Of a stretch of DNA of 64,000 bases, positions 42,531 to 50,653 are shown in pieces. Positions within the stretch are counted from its first letter, which is position 1, and each line of letters starts with the position of its first letter. A model generated the notes under the pieces. That model worked only from the letters and a program-made list of their open reading frames with translations, searched no databases and was not told where the DNA came from. A program made the translations under genes and the position numbers. This stretch comes from Kiloniella laminariae (GTDB lineage: Bacteria; Pseudomonadota; Alphaproteobacteria; Kiloniellales; Kiloniellaceae): positions 248,001-312,000 of the forward strand of contig NZ_JAPWGY010000003.1 of the NCBI RefSeq assembly GCF_027214005.1, read 5' to 3'.

Positions 42531-42540
42531 GTAAAATTTT

Positions 42541-43428
42541 CTATAGATCCATGGTCACAAAAAGCGGCTGGTGATCAGAAGCGATCGCCTGGAGGTCGAC
42601 AAAGGTATCTCTTACCCTTTGTCCAAGATTGCTGGTGACAAAGCAGTAATCCAGTCGCATGTCCCGGTCGCATTCAGCATTTTTGGGGTAGGTCGTGCCA
42701 GCGTTGTCACGTCCGTGAATCAGTTCCCAGCAGTCAATCAGGCTGTCTTCGTAGACAACCCGGCCATAAAAAGGGTCTAGCGGCCCTGCCAGCATTTCGT
42801 ATTCAGGGCCAGCAGGTTCAAGGTTGAAATCACCCAAATATACTGCGGCAGTGCTTTGCCCCATCGGGATCTCTCCATTGGACCAGTCGGTTGTGTTGCG
42901 GACCATGGGCGGACCGGTCCAGACGCTGCCGTGCTGGTGTCGGCGTTGGTGAAAATCGAGCAAGGAGCGAATTTGCAGCAGCCGTTCTCTGGTCGAGAGG
43001 GAACTCAGTTGCAGGGAACAGAAGGCGACTGGACCGATATCTGTTTCAACCAGAACCTCAAGTATACCAGTTTCGCTGTTGTAATGGCTAAGCGAGGCGA
43101 TCTTGGGCAGCAGATGCATTCTGCTCGACAGGATCGGACGTTTGGAGAGGATCATGCAGCCGAACTGCCTGCGGTTATGGTGCAGTATTCCGTTCTGATC
43201 TCCATAGTTTGCGCCGACATCAAAGGCAGGATGATAGCTCCAGTAATAGCCTGGCAGCAGTCTTGAAATCTCTTCCGGTTGATTGACCAGTCCGCTGCGT
43301 TTCCAGTTTACCTCGACTTCCTGAAGCGCAATCAGATCCATGTCCCTGATCTGGTCGACGACACGGGAGAGATCAAAAGCTCCATCCCGGCCTTTTCCGT
43401 ATTGAATATTGTAACTTACCAGCTGCAT
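42541..43428 (-). CDS. Endonuclease/exonuclease/phosphatase family protein
   Basis: A 295-residue Mg-dependent phosphoesterase. Family motifs are VSYNIQYGKG near the start, LIALQEVE (metal Glu), YLGDFNLEP (catalytic Asp/Asn), and the C-terminal ASDHQPLFVTM (catalytic His). Substrates in this fold range from DNA to lipids and sugar phosphates; nothing here decides. There is no signal peptide. It converges on the thioredoxin-fold gene. Confidence 0.9.
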   Translation of the reverse strand: MQLVSYNIQYGKGRDGAFDLSRVVDQIRDMDLIALQEVEVNWKRSGLVNQPEEISRLLPGYYWSYHPAFDVGANYGDQNGILHHNRRQFGCMILSKRPILSSRMHLLPKIASLSHYNSETGILEVLVETDIGPVAFCSLQLSSLSTRERLLQIRSLLDFHQRRHQHGSVWTGPPMVRNTTDWSNGEIPMGQSTAAVYLGDFNLEPAGPEYEMLAGPLDPFYGRVVYEDSLIDCWELIHGRDNAGTTYPKNAECDRDMRLDYCFVTSNLGQRVRDTFVDLQAIASDHQPLFVTMDL

Positions 43429-43462
43429 GGAAATCCCGGTTTATCAATAAAATCAATTGTTT

Positions 43463-43500
43463 TTAAAAAATGTCCCCACGGTAAAACCCCGTGGGGACCA
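43463..43500 (-). terminator. Terminator of the peptide-binding protein gene
   Basis: On the minus strand GGTCCCCACGG pairs with CCGTGGGGAC, followed by ATTTTTTAAAA. It lies just past the stop at 43523. Confidence 0.85.
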
Positions 43501-43522
43501 GGCTTGCTGAGGGAGCTGGAGG

Positions 43523-45088
43523 TTAGCTGTCCAGCCATACGCGTTCCCCTGCACGGTCACCACTGAGATGACCATCGGGAGAGCCGGCGTAACCTTTGAC
43601 ATGATCGCGTCCTGCATCAAGGAAATCGGCAAATACCGGAATGATAGCCCCGCCATCGTCATGAATCATTTTTTGCAGATCGTGGTACATTTCGCGCCGC
43701 CGCTGTGTGTCCAGCTCGGCTCGGGCATCGATCAGCAGCTGGTCAAAATCGGCTCTTTTCCAGAAGGTGTCATTCCAGGCAGCATCGGATTTGTAAGCGA
43801 CAGACAGCATACTGTCGGCAGTCGGCCGGCCTGACCAGTAAGAGGTACAGAAGGGTTTTTGCATCCAGACACTGGACCAGTAGCCATCAGCAGGCTCGCG
43901 CTGGACATTGACACTGATCCCTGCTCTTGAGGCGCTTTCCTTGAACAGAACAGCAGAATCAATGGCGCCTTCAAAGGCCGCATCAGAGGTGTGAATGGTG
44001 ATTTCCTGACCCTCCATTCCGGCTTTCTTGAAGTGAAAGGCCGCTTTATCCGGATCGTATGAACGCTGCGGCAGGTCCCCGGCGTGGAAGGGGTCCGTGA
44101 TCGGGATCGGGTGGTCATTGCCAATCTGTCCATAGCCACGAAGGATCGTCTGGAGCATCTGTTCGCGGTCAATGGCGTACTTTAAGGCCAGGCGCAGGTC
44201 GTTGTTTGTATAGGGATCGGTATCGGTACGCATCAGAAACGGCAGGTGGCGCCCGCCCTTGGCGGCAAGAATCCTGACTCCTTTGGCTCTTTTCAACAGG
44301 CCAAGAGTTTTGGGATCAACCTTGTTGATCAGATCAACCTGGCCGGTTTGCAAAGCGGAAGTTCTGGCCGCAACATCTGCGATTCCCAGCGTTTCAATTG
44401 CCTCGACATGGGCGCGACCCTCTTTCCAGTAATTCGGATTTCGGGTGGTCAAGCCGCGAACACCGGGCTCAAATGATTGAAGCTGATAGCCGCCTGTGCC
44501 CTGCCCGTCACTGAAATCAGTGGTGCCGGCCGGGACGATCTGCAGGTGATAGTCGGACAGCAGCGAGGGAAGGTCCGCATTGCCACTTTCCAGTTCGATC
44601 ACAACCTGGTTTGTGCCGTCGGCCTTGATATCCACAATCGAGGTCACCAGTCCCTTGGCCCCGGAGCTGGAGTTTTCCCCCCGATGGTAGTTCAGGGAGT
44701 AGACAACGTCTTCAGCAACAAGCGATTTGCCATTGTGAAATTCTACGCCCTTGCGAAGGTTGAACACCCAGGTCCGGGCCCCGGCTTTGGCATCCCAGCT
44801 TTCAGCCAGTTCCGGAACAGCTTCGCCATCGGGGCTGATTTCGACCAGATTGTTGCGCAGTTGCCAGGTGATATTTGTCGGCATGTGCGAGGTCAGGGTT
44901 GCAGGGTCCAGTGAATCCGTCGTGGCACCTCCTGCCATCCCCAGGCGCAAGGTACCGCCCTTTTTGGGCGCTTCTGCCCGAACCTGTTTTGAGCCCAGTG
45001 TGGAGAGAGCCAGGCCTGCTGCGGCTGTGACAGCACCGGATACGAGCAGATCGCGCCGGGATAGAGTATCATTTCTGTTATCTGACAT
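43523..45088 (-). CDS. Periplasmic peptide-binding protein (SBP family 5), Tat-exported
   Basis: The ~521-residue precursor binds peptides or similar solutes for an ABC importer. The twin-arginine signal SRRDLLVSGAVTAAAGLALS ends near RAEAPKKGG. The mature part has the family 5 patterns LRLGMAGG, LAESWDAKAGARTWVFNLRKGVEFHNG and ALKYAIDREQMLQTILRGYG. I chose ATG 45088 (SDNRND). It has no permease or ATPase neighbours; the fused-ATPase importer at 0.75-4.8 kb lacks a local binding protein and is a possible partner. A pair of palindromes lies 150-200 bases upstream. Confidence 0.92.
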   Translation of the reverse strand: MSDNRNDTLSRRDLLVSGAVTAAAGLALSTLGSKQVRAEAPKKGGTLRLGMAGGATTDSLDPATLTSHMPTNITWQLRNNLVEISPDGEAVPELAESWDAKAGARTWVFNLRKGVEFHNGKSLVAEDVVYSLNYHRGENSSSGAKGLVTSIVDIKADGTNQVVIELESGNADLPSLLSDYHLQIVPAGTTDFSDGQGTGGYQLQSFEPGVRGLTTRNPNYWKEGRAHVEAIETLGIADVAARTSALQTGQVDLINKVDPKTLGLLKRAKGVRILAAKGGRHLPFLMRTDTDPYTNNDLRLALKYAIDREQMLQTILRGYGQIGNDHPIPITDPFHAGDLPQRSYDPDKAAFHFKKAGMEGQEITIHTSDAAFEGAIDSAVLFKESASRAGISVNVQREPADGYWSSVWMQKPFCTSYWSGRPTADSMLSVAYKSDAAWNDTFWKRADFDQLLIDARAELDTQRRREMYHDLQKMIHDDGGAIIPVFADFLDAGRDHVKGYAGSPDGHLSGDRAGERVWLDS

Positions 45089-45398
45089 GTGCATTTCCCA
45101 TTTATCCCTTGATGCCCCGGGTAGCGAACGCAACGGGGCGATAGCCGTGGGGTCTTTTCCGAGTGGTGACCGGTATAATCAATGAACCGTCACGTCTTTA
45201 TTTCTTATGGGATTATCATCGCTGGAAGTCGGTAAAGTTCTCAATGTTCGAAAATCGAAACAGGAAATTCAATGTTCGAAACTCGAAAGAGAGACAGGTT
45301 TTTTTCTCAAACTGCCCCGGTGTAGCAATTGGTGAACCAATTATGGAACATCTACGGAACAAGGCCGGAACGAAGATCAAATTCGAAGAAGCTCAAAT
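45089..45398. other. 310-base intergenic region upstream of the peptide-binding protein gene
   Basis: No gene is seen. It contains the paired TTCGA-N3-TCGAA sites at 45241-45288 and should carry the promoter of the binding-protein gene. The short + strand frame through it shows no coherent protein. Confidence 0.5.
45241..45288. promoter_or_regulatory. Paired operator-like palindromes
   Basis: TCAATGTTCGAAAATCGAAA (45241-45260) and TCAATGTTCGAAACTCGAAA (45269-45288) are direct repeats 28 bases apart. Each holds a TTCGA-N3-TCGAA palindrome. The layout suggests two binding sites for a dimeric regulator, recalling TTTCG-type DeoR/GlpR operators. The cognate protein is unknown. Confidence 0.55.
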
Positions 45399-46241
45399 TC
45401 AGAGGGTCGGTAACAGGATAAGGTCCGGAGAAATGAGTTTTGCCAGCTTTCGGCTGGTCTGTATTGCATGATCGGGATCGGCCACCATGACAGCGCCACA
45501 GGATTGCAGGGCCTTGATCAATTCTGGTTCTGTGGCATCTGGATCAAGGACATAAAGTAGGTTCAGAGTGGATTTTTGCAGTTCAAGCAGGGCGATGTCT
45601 GCGAGATTTCCTCGCCCGACCAGAAGAATTTTCCCCCATTTTTTTGCTTCGGCCTGTTTGACCAGTTCTGCGTACTCCAACCTGATTTCATCAAAGAGGG
45701 AAAGACCATTCTGGAGCAGTGCCTGGATCAACTGGTCCATGTGGCGAGACCCGGTTTCGGTGAGAAAATAGATATAGCCAAAAGTCTTGTGTTGATGCGA
45801 GGTCACTTTTTTGATCCAGCCGCTTTCTGTGGCCAGGGTGAAGTAGCTGTTGATCACACCAATGGAAACCTGGAGCTGGTCTGATATGGCGCGTTGGGAG
45901 ATGGCATGGTTGCTGTCGATCAGTTGCAGGACTCTCAGCATGATTTCCTGCTGCACCTTGTGTTTTGCGTTCCTGATCCGGGGTTTGAATTTCTGTATCA
46001 ACAGCTGTTTTTCGGCCAGGTCAGCCTGTATCTGACGCTCACGGTCTCCGACAATGACGGGGTAGACCTTCAAGGCCCAGATTTTGGCGGCTTCGAGATC
46101 ATGTTGCCGGGTGCTTTTGACAATTGGTCGGCTGCGCCAGGGAATTTTGAACTCGGCCTGCCAGAAGGCCGAAGTCCGGTCCTGTCGCTTGAAAAGCCTG
46201 ATTTCCCGATTTTCCAAAAAACAGCTGTTTGTTGATGCCAT
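45399..46241 (-). CDS. Winged-helix regulator with integrase-like N-terminus and Rossmann-like C-terminus
   Basis: A 280-residue protein with three parts. Residues about 15-65 (TSAFWQAEFKIPWRSRPIVKSTRQHDLEAAKIWALKVYP) resemble the DNA-arm domain of tyrosine integrases. Residues about 95-170 (QEIMLRVLQLIDSNHAISQRAISDQLQVSIGVINSYF and ESGWIKK) are a winged HTH like those of polysaccharide-associated MarR-type regulators. The C-terminal third GKILLVGRGNLADIALLELQKSTLNLLYVLDPD looks like a nucleotide-binding Rossmann fold. No integrase catalytic residues are present. TG-rich repeats flank its start. The role is unknown; it may regulate itself or the surface-sugar genes elsewhere. Confidence 0.75.
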   Translation of the reverse strand: MASTNSCFLENREIRLFKRQDRTSAFWQAEFKIPWRSRPIVKSTRQHDLEAAKIWALKVYPVIVGDRERQIQADLAEKQLLIQKFKPRIRNAKHKVQQEIMLRVLQLIDSNHAISQRAISDQLQVSIGVINSYFTLATESGWIKKVTSHQHKTFGYIYFLTETGSRHMDQLIQALLQNGLSLFDEIRLEYAELVKQAEAKKWGKILLVGRGNLADIALLELQKSTLNLLYVLDPDATEPELIKALQSCGAVMVADPDHAIQTSRKLAKLISPDLILLPTL

Positions 46242-46242
46242 G

Positions 46243-46329
46243 ATGTGTGTGTAGTGTGTGTGAAAAAGAAGATGTCAGCAACATCCTATCACAAAAAAAC
46301 GAAGTGTGTGTGTAAAGTGTGTGTGATAG
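46243..46329. repeat. TG-rich repeat blocks upstream of the regulator gene
   Basis: Two blocks of alternating TG (46243-46262 and 46303-46329), each made of two TGTGTG runs split by a few bases, bracket an A-rich spacer just upstream of ATG 46241. They may be simple-sequence repeats or autoregulatory sites. Confidence 0.6.
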
Positions 46330-46387
46330 CTGGTGAATCAGTTTGAAGATGTGATCCGGCTTCAGGTCGGTAAGCGTTTTGAGGGCA

Positions 46388-46423
46388 AAGCAAAACGCGG
46401 TATCAAAAATATTGACACCGCGT
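46388..46423 (-). terminator. Terminator of fxsA
   Basis: On the minus strand ACGCGGTGTCAA pairs with TTGATACCGCGT (one mismatch) and TTTTGCTTT follows. It lies 42 bases past the fxsA stop. Confidence 0.78.
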
Positions 46424-46464
46424 GACCTGTTTTGACTATTCCGGGTTGCTGGGCTGAAGGCCTG

Positions 46465-46986
46465 TTATTTAAGGCGATCAAGATCCTGTTTTGTATCGTC
46501 TTCAGTCACGTCCTGGAAGTCACCGTCAATCACGGTGTCATCATTCTTGTTCCAGCTGCCGGCCGGATGGCCTGGTTGCGGACCTGGTCGCGGGCCTTGT
46601 CCCTGACGGTAAAAGCTCTGCTGTTGAATACCGGCAAAAATTCTTTGCCCCAGGGTGTTGCGCAGCAGTTCCCGTACCGGAGGAAGCAACAGGCTGAAAC
46701 CAATGCTGTCGGTAACAAATCCGGGGGTGAGCAGCAGGGCACCCGCAGCGAGCAGGCACAGCCCGTCAAACAGTTCCTGTGCAGGTATAGCGCCCTGATT
46801 CAATTGTGTTTGCGCCCGTGCAAGTGTGGCAAGTCCCTGTCGTTTCAGCATCCAGGTCCCGATAACAGCCGTCAGAATGATGAGTCCGATCGTACTCCAG
46901 AGACCGATCTGGTCCCCGACCTGGATCAGGACGGCAATTTCCAACAGCGGAATCCCGATAAAAAGAAAAAGGAAAACAATTCCCAT
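46465..46986 (-). CDS. fxsA: FxsA family membrane protein
   Basis: A 173-residue inner-membrane protein. FLFLFIGIPLLEIAVLIQVGDQIGLWSTIGLIILTAVIG, then RQGLATLARAQTQLNQGAIPAQELFDGLCLLAAGALLLTPGFVTD, is the full FxsA pattern. E. coli FxsA relieves phage T7 exclusion by the F plasmid; the native role is unclear. The C-terminal tail is polar with GQGPRPGPQPG. It is divergent from the Tim44-like gene, and this neighbour pair is conserved in alphaproteobacteria. Confidence 0.93.
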   Translation of the reverse strand: MGIVFLFLFIGIPLLEIAVLIQVGDQIGLWSTIGLIILTAVIGTWMLKRQGLATLARAQTQLNQGAIPAQELFDGLCLLAAGALLLTPGFVTDSIGFSLLLPPVRELLRNTLGQRIFAGIQQQSFYRQGQGPRPGPQPGHPAGSWNKNDDTVIDGDFQDVTEDDTKQDLDRLK

Positions 46987-47101
46987 ACTTGCTCTTTCTT
47001 AAGCAGTTGCTTATTTAAAGTAGGTAAGATGACTGTGAATATAGGGGCTGTACGGGCCTCTAGCCAGTAGTTGGTCAATATTTATTGGAACATAATCACC
47101 T

Positions 47102-47854
47102 ATGGGTAACGGTTTCCCGGTTCTTGAAATAATTCTCCTCGCAGCTGTCGCCGTTTTTCTGGCTTTGCGTCTTCGCAGTACCCTGGGAAAACGCACAGGA
47201 TTTGAAAAGAGACCTGGTCAGGACTCTTTTGTCGATGACAAGTCATCCAAAGACAACGTGGTCAACCTGCCTCCCCGTGACCGTCACCAGGGCAAAGACA
47301 GTCCGTTTGCAGATGATTCCCGAGCAGAACCGGTGAAAGAAGTCCACGCCAGCTCTTTGCATGCGGGCAAAATGGCAGACGATATCCTGCCTGCAGACTC
47401 TGCCCTGGCTGCCGGTTTGTCGGAAATAGAAAAACAGGATCGTGATTTTGATTCAAAAGAGTTCGTCCAGGGCGCGGGTATCGCTTTTGAAATGATCGTC
47501 GCGGCCTATGCATCGGGTGACAAGAATACCCTTCGGGATCTGCTGGCTGATGAGGTCTATCGGGACTTTCAGACGGCGATTGATGACCGGGAAGCGGCAA
47601 ACCAGACCCATGAGACCGTGCTGGTGGGTGTTTCAGATGTGGATATTGTCGATGCCGAAATGCGCGGGCGCTATGCGGTTGTTACCGTGAAGTTTGTATC
47701 CCAGCAGGTCAACGTGACCCGGGATGCCGAAGGCCAGGTTGTTGACGGGGATTCCAATCACACAGCAAAGGTCACAGATATCTGGAGCTTCGCCCGGGAT
47801 ACCCGAAGCAAAAACCCAAATTGGCTACTGGTGGAAACCCGCAGCCCCAACTAG
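47102..47854 (+). CDS. Tim44/TimA-like membrane-anchored protein
   Basis: A 250-residue protein. An N-terminal transmembrane helix (VLEIILLAAVAVFLALRLRSTLG) and charged linker precede a Tim44-like domain from about 130. The domain has FVQGAGIAFEMIVAAYASGDKNTLRDLLADEVYRDFQTAIDDREA, DVDIVDAEMRGRYAVVTVKF and DIWSFARDTRSKNPNWLLVET. It is related to the mitochondrial import motor subunit and thought to aid membrane-protein handling in alphaproteobacteria. The function in bacteria is not settled. It is followed by mltA 51 bases away. Confidence 0.92.
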   Translation: MGNGFPVLEIILLAAVAVFLALRLRSTLGKRTGFEKRPGQDSFVDDKSSKDNVVNLPPRDRHQGKDSPFADDSRAEPVKEVHASSLHAGKMADDILPADSALAAGLSEIEKQDRDFDSKEFVQGAGIAFEMIVAAYASGDKNTLRDLLADEVYRDFQTAIDDREAANQTHETVLVGVSDVDIVDAEMRGRYAVVTVKFVSQQVNVTRDAEGQVVDGDSNHTAKVTDIWSFARDTRSKNPNWLLVETRSPN

Positions 47855-47905
47855 ACTTCCCTGAACTGCTTTTCCAATCGAAACACGAGCACCGGGGGAT
47901 TTCTG

Positions 47906-49180
47906 TTGTCGGCTACTGATCATTCTTCTTTGTCACAATCTGCTATTTCAAAGAAATCCGTCTCCTTGTCCAGCCGTGGATGGCGGATCGGTATGTTGTG
48001 TCTTGTTCTGGGCCTTGCTGCCTGCGAGGGGAAAGACCAGGCAACGCCGCCCCCTTCAGGAACGGCACAGGAAGACAGCCTCTCTCTTTTCCGGGTTGAC
48101 TATGCCGCCCTGCCCGGTTGGCAGAGCGATCAGATGCAAGAAGCCTATCCGGCCCTTGTTCGAAGCTGTGGCAGGTTTCAGAGCTGGCCAGATAGCAAGA
48201 CTGTTGGGCCAGATGCCGTAGCAGGCACCGCCGCAGACTGGAAGCCGCTTTGCCATTCCCTGAATGACTTTATGTCCACGGCTGAAAGCCCCCGGGATAT
48301 TTCGCTCTGGATGGAAGAAAATCTTGTTCCCTATCAGGTTTATAATAACGACAGCAGAGAAGGTACCTTCACCGGGTATTACGAAGCCGAGCTGAAAGGG
48401 TCGCTGGTTCAGGACGCTACTTATAAATACCCGCTTTATGGCGTGCCCCAGGATCTGGTTTCGATCAAGCTGAGCGATTTTGATGAAGAACTCAAAGGAA
48501 CCGTTCTGGCCGGGCGCGTCGAAGGCAACCGGTTGATCCCTTATCATGACCGGAACGAGATTGAGAAAGGTGTCCTGGATAACAAGGCCGTAGAAGTTCT
48601 CTGGGCGGATGATCCGGTTGATGTCTTCTTTCTGCACATTCAGGGGTCGGGTATGGTGACCCTGCCCGATGGGCAGATCATCCGGGTCGGGTATGCGGGC
48701 AATAACGGGCACAAGTTTTATGCGATTGGACGGGCTCTGATTGATGAAAAAGTGCTGCCTAAAGATCAGGTTTCGATGCAGTCGATCCGGGACTGGCTGA
48801 GGGCCAACCCGGACAAGGCCCGCGAGATTATGAACCGGAACAAACGCTTTATCTTTTTCCGCAAGATCGAGGGGGATGGACCGATTGGTGCCATGGGTGT
48901 TCCCCTGACCCCTGCCCGTTCTCTGGCGGTGGATCCGCGGTTTATGCCGCTTGGCGTGCCCCTGTGGCTCGATACGACCTGGCCCGGCTCTGACAGGCCG
49001 TTGCAACGGCTGATGGTCGCACAGGATACCGGCAGCGCCATTCGCGGACCGATCCGGGGTGATTTCTTCTGGGGGCCGGGCGAAGCTGCCCTGGCACAAG
49101 CTGGTGGCATGAAGCAAAAAGGCAGCTATTACCTGTTGTTGCCAAAATCCGTTGCCGCAAAAAGAGATGCAAGCAGCTAA
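47906..49180 (+). CDS. mltA: Membrane-bound lytic murein transglycosylase A
   Basis: The 424-residue enzyme cleaves peptidoglycan to 1,6-anhydromuramyl products. A signal with lipobox GLAAC (about 31-35) suggests a lipoprotein. The MltA domain has FTGYYEAELKGSL, the mid-domain FFLHIQGSGMVTLPDGQIIRVGYAGNNGHKFYAIGRAL and the 3D domain MGVPLTPARSLAVDPRFMPLG and LMVAQDTGSAIRGPIRGDFFWG, with the catalytic Asp in QDTGSAI / RGDFFWG. The start is TTG with GGGGG seven bases upstream. It belongs to timA-mltA-smr. Confidence 0.95.
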   Translation: MSATDHSSLSQSAISKKSVSLSSRGWRIGMLCLVLGLAACEGKDQATPPPSGTAQEDSLSLFRVDYAALPGWQSDQMQEAYPALVRSCGRFQSWPDSKTVGPDAVAGTAADWKPLCHSLNDFMSTAESPRDISLWMEENLVPYQVYNNDSREGTFTGYYEAELKGSLVQDATYKYPLYGVPQDLVSIKLSDFDEELKGTVLAGRVEGNRLIPYHDRNEIEKGVLDNKAVEVLWADDPVDVFFLHIQGSGMVTLPDGQIIRVGYAGNNGHKFYAIGRALIDEKVLPKDQVSMQSIRDWLRANPDKAREIMNRNKRFIFFRKIEGDGPIGAMGVPLTPARSLAVDPRFMPLGVPLWLDTTWPGSDRPLQRLMVAQDTGSAIRGPIRGDFFWGPGEAALAQAGGMKQKGSYYLLLPKSVAAKRDASS

Positions 49181-49436
49181 GAACGCGCACAAGAGTTTAA
49201 GGGGCTTGCCAGCTTTGTGATGATGCGTTGCCGATAAGTTTCTTGCCAAAACAGGTCAAGTTCAGTACCTCGACAACCAAGATAGAGCGCCGTGTCTGTG
49301 GATTTGTTTGAAGAGACGAGTTTCAGGATCGGCCTTTTGTTATGACGATGGAGTGGGAAAAGGCTCTCGGTGCGTAGAGGATTGGTTCGGTAACGAACAA
49401 CGATGTTCTTGCTGAGAAAGCCTTTCGGTAGAACTT

Positions 49437-50159
49437 GTGGCGAGAAAACAGAAATCCAGATCCATAAAGGCAAAGAGCAGCCAGGGGGAATCCCCGGCCT
49501 GGGCGAAGCCTTCTTCGGAACCGGATGGTTTTGTAAAAGTGCCGACAAAAAAACCAGTAAAAAATTCTGTAAAAATTTCAGGGAAACCAGCTGAGGAAAC
49601 CAGCCTTTGGCGCATGGTGTCAAAAACAGTCAAGCCTTTGGAGCAGAGGGATTATTTTGTTTTTGGTCGCACGTTGCCCCAGCCGTGGGTTGATCCGGAT
49701 ACAGGTGATGACGATCCGGAAAACAAGGCTGAAGGTATTCCTTTCAAGGCCTATCGTTCTGCGCCAAATCAGACACGACCCAGCAAATTTCCCAAACAGG
49801 CATCGGCTCTGTCACATGGTCAGGTTCATGATATGGACCGCCGACAGGCCGAACGTTTTACCAAGGGGAAACTGCCGCTGGAGGCCGTGCTGGATCTCCA
49901 TGGACAGACCCAGGCGCAGGCGCAGGCTTCGCTCCAGCGCTTTGTTGCCAGCTGTCGGGCACGTGATCTGCGTAATGTTCTGGTGATTACAGGCAAGGGA
50001 TCCGGCCCGCATTCCGAGGGAGTCCTGAAAGCCATGGTGCCGCGCTGGCTGAACGAAGAACCCAACCGCAGCGCGATTCTTGCCTTCAGTCATGCCAAAC
50101 ATCACCATGGCGGCAGCGGGGCTTTATATGTTCTCTTGAAAAGAACGCGAGAAAGTTAG
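49437..50159 (+). CDS. Smr-domain protein (MutS2-like endonuclease domain)
   Basis: A 240-residue protein. The Smr domain occupies about 155-240: LDLHGQTQAQAQASLQRFVASCRARDLRNVLVITGKG, then HGGSGALYVLLKRT. These are the LDxH and GxG nicking-endonuclease motifs. The first ~60 residues are low complexity and Lys/Ser/Pro-rich (KKPVKNSVKISGKPAEE), including a 13-bp repeat. Smr proteins act on DNA or RNA; recent members are involved in ribosome rescue. The start is GTG and the Shine-Dalgarno sequence is weak. The 256 bases between mltA and this gene hold no convincing gene. Confidence 0.92.
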   Translation: MARKQKSRSIKAKSSQGESPAWAKPSSEPDGFVKVPTKKPVKNSVKISGKPAEETSLWRMVSKTVKPLEQRDYFVFGRTLPQPWVDPDTGDDDPENKAEGIPFKAYRSAPNQTRPSKFPKQASALSHGQVHDMDRRQAERFTKGKLPLEAVLDLHGQTQAQAQASLQRFVASCRARDLRNVLVITGKGSGPHSEGVLKAMVPRWLNEEPNRSAILAFSHAKHHHGGSGALYVLLKRTRES

Positions 50160-50217
50160 AGACTGTCCCTCACCCAAGCTATGGCCTAGCTCGCTGATAA
50201 TATTATGTAATGTTGAT

Positions 50218-50601
50218 ATGACACCCTTTGGACAGAAACTTCGCGAGATTCGTGCACAACGCCAGCTCACCATGAAGGAAATGGCGAAGGGCCTGGGTGT
50301 GTCTTCGGCCTATCTGTCATCGGTCGAGCATGGACATCGCGGGCAACCAAGCAGACGTTTTGTCCACCGGGTTTGCCAGTACCTCAATATTATCTGGGAT
50401 GATGCCGAAGAACTGGAAGAGCTGGCGATACGCTCAGACCCCAAGGTTTCGGTCAATACAGCTGGTTTGACCCCCAAGGCGACTTATCTGGCCAATTGTC
50501 TTGCCGAAAAAATAGCCGGGCTTTCGGATGAACAGATCGAAGCCATGATGAAGATCATGGGGGTAGACGATGACTTTTTACCGGAAGATAACGGGAAGTG
50601 A
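50218..50601 (+). CDS. XRE-family transcriptional regulator
   Basis: A 127-residue DNA-binding protein. The HTH is FGQKLREIRAQRQLTMKEMAKGLGVSSAYLSSVEHGHRG at about 4-42, followed by a conserved RFVHRVCQYLNIIWDDAEELEELAIRSDPKV. The C-terminal helix (ATYLANCLAEKIAGLSDEQIEAMM) probably dimerises. It lies 58 bases after smr. Proteins of this form are common after smr in related genomes. The targets are unknown. Confidence 0.88.
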   Translation: MTPFGQKLREIRAQRQLTMKEMAKGLGVSSAYLSSVEHGHRGQPSRRFVHRVCQYLNIIWDDAEELEELAIRSDPKVSVNTAGLTPKATYLANCLAEKIAGLSDEQIEAMMKIMGVDDDFLPEDNGK

Positions 50602-50653
50602 GTCTGGTTATGGTCGGATCATCTTTTGATCATTTTCTTCTTAAGTAATTGTC

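Noticed and set aside
45241-45288. LexA (SOS) box reading of the TTCGA repeats
   Set aside because: Alphaproteobacterial LexA sites need GTTC-N7-GTTC direct repeats; each site here has only one GTTC, and the symmetry is palindromic TTCGA-N3-TCGAA.
48056-49249. 397-codon minus-strand frame opposite mltA
   Set aside because: mltA on the plus strand has complete domain motifs; the opposite frame has none.
49177-49623. 148-codon minus-strand frame between mltA and smr
   Set aside because: It runs into the smr coding region in antisense. The segment outside smr shows no family pattern I can defend.
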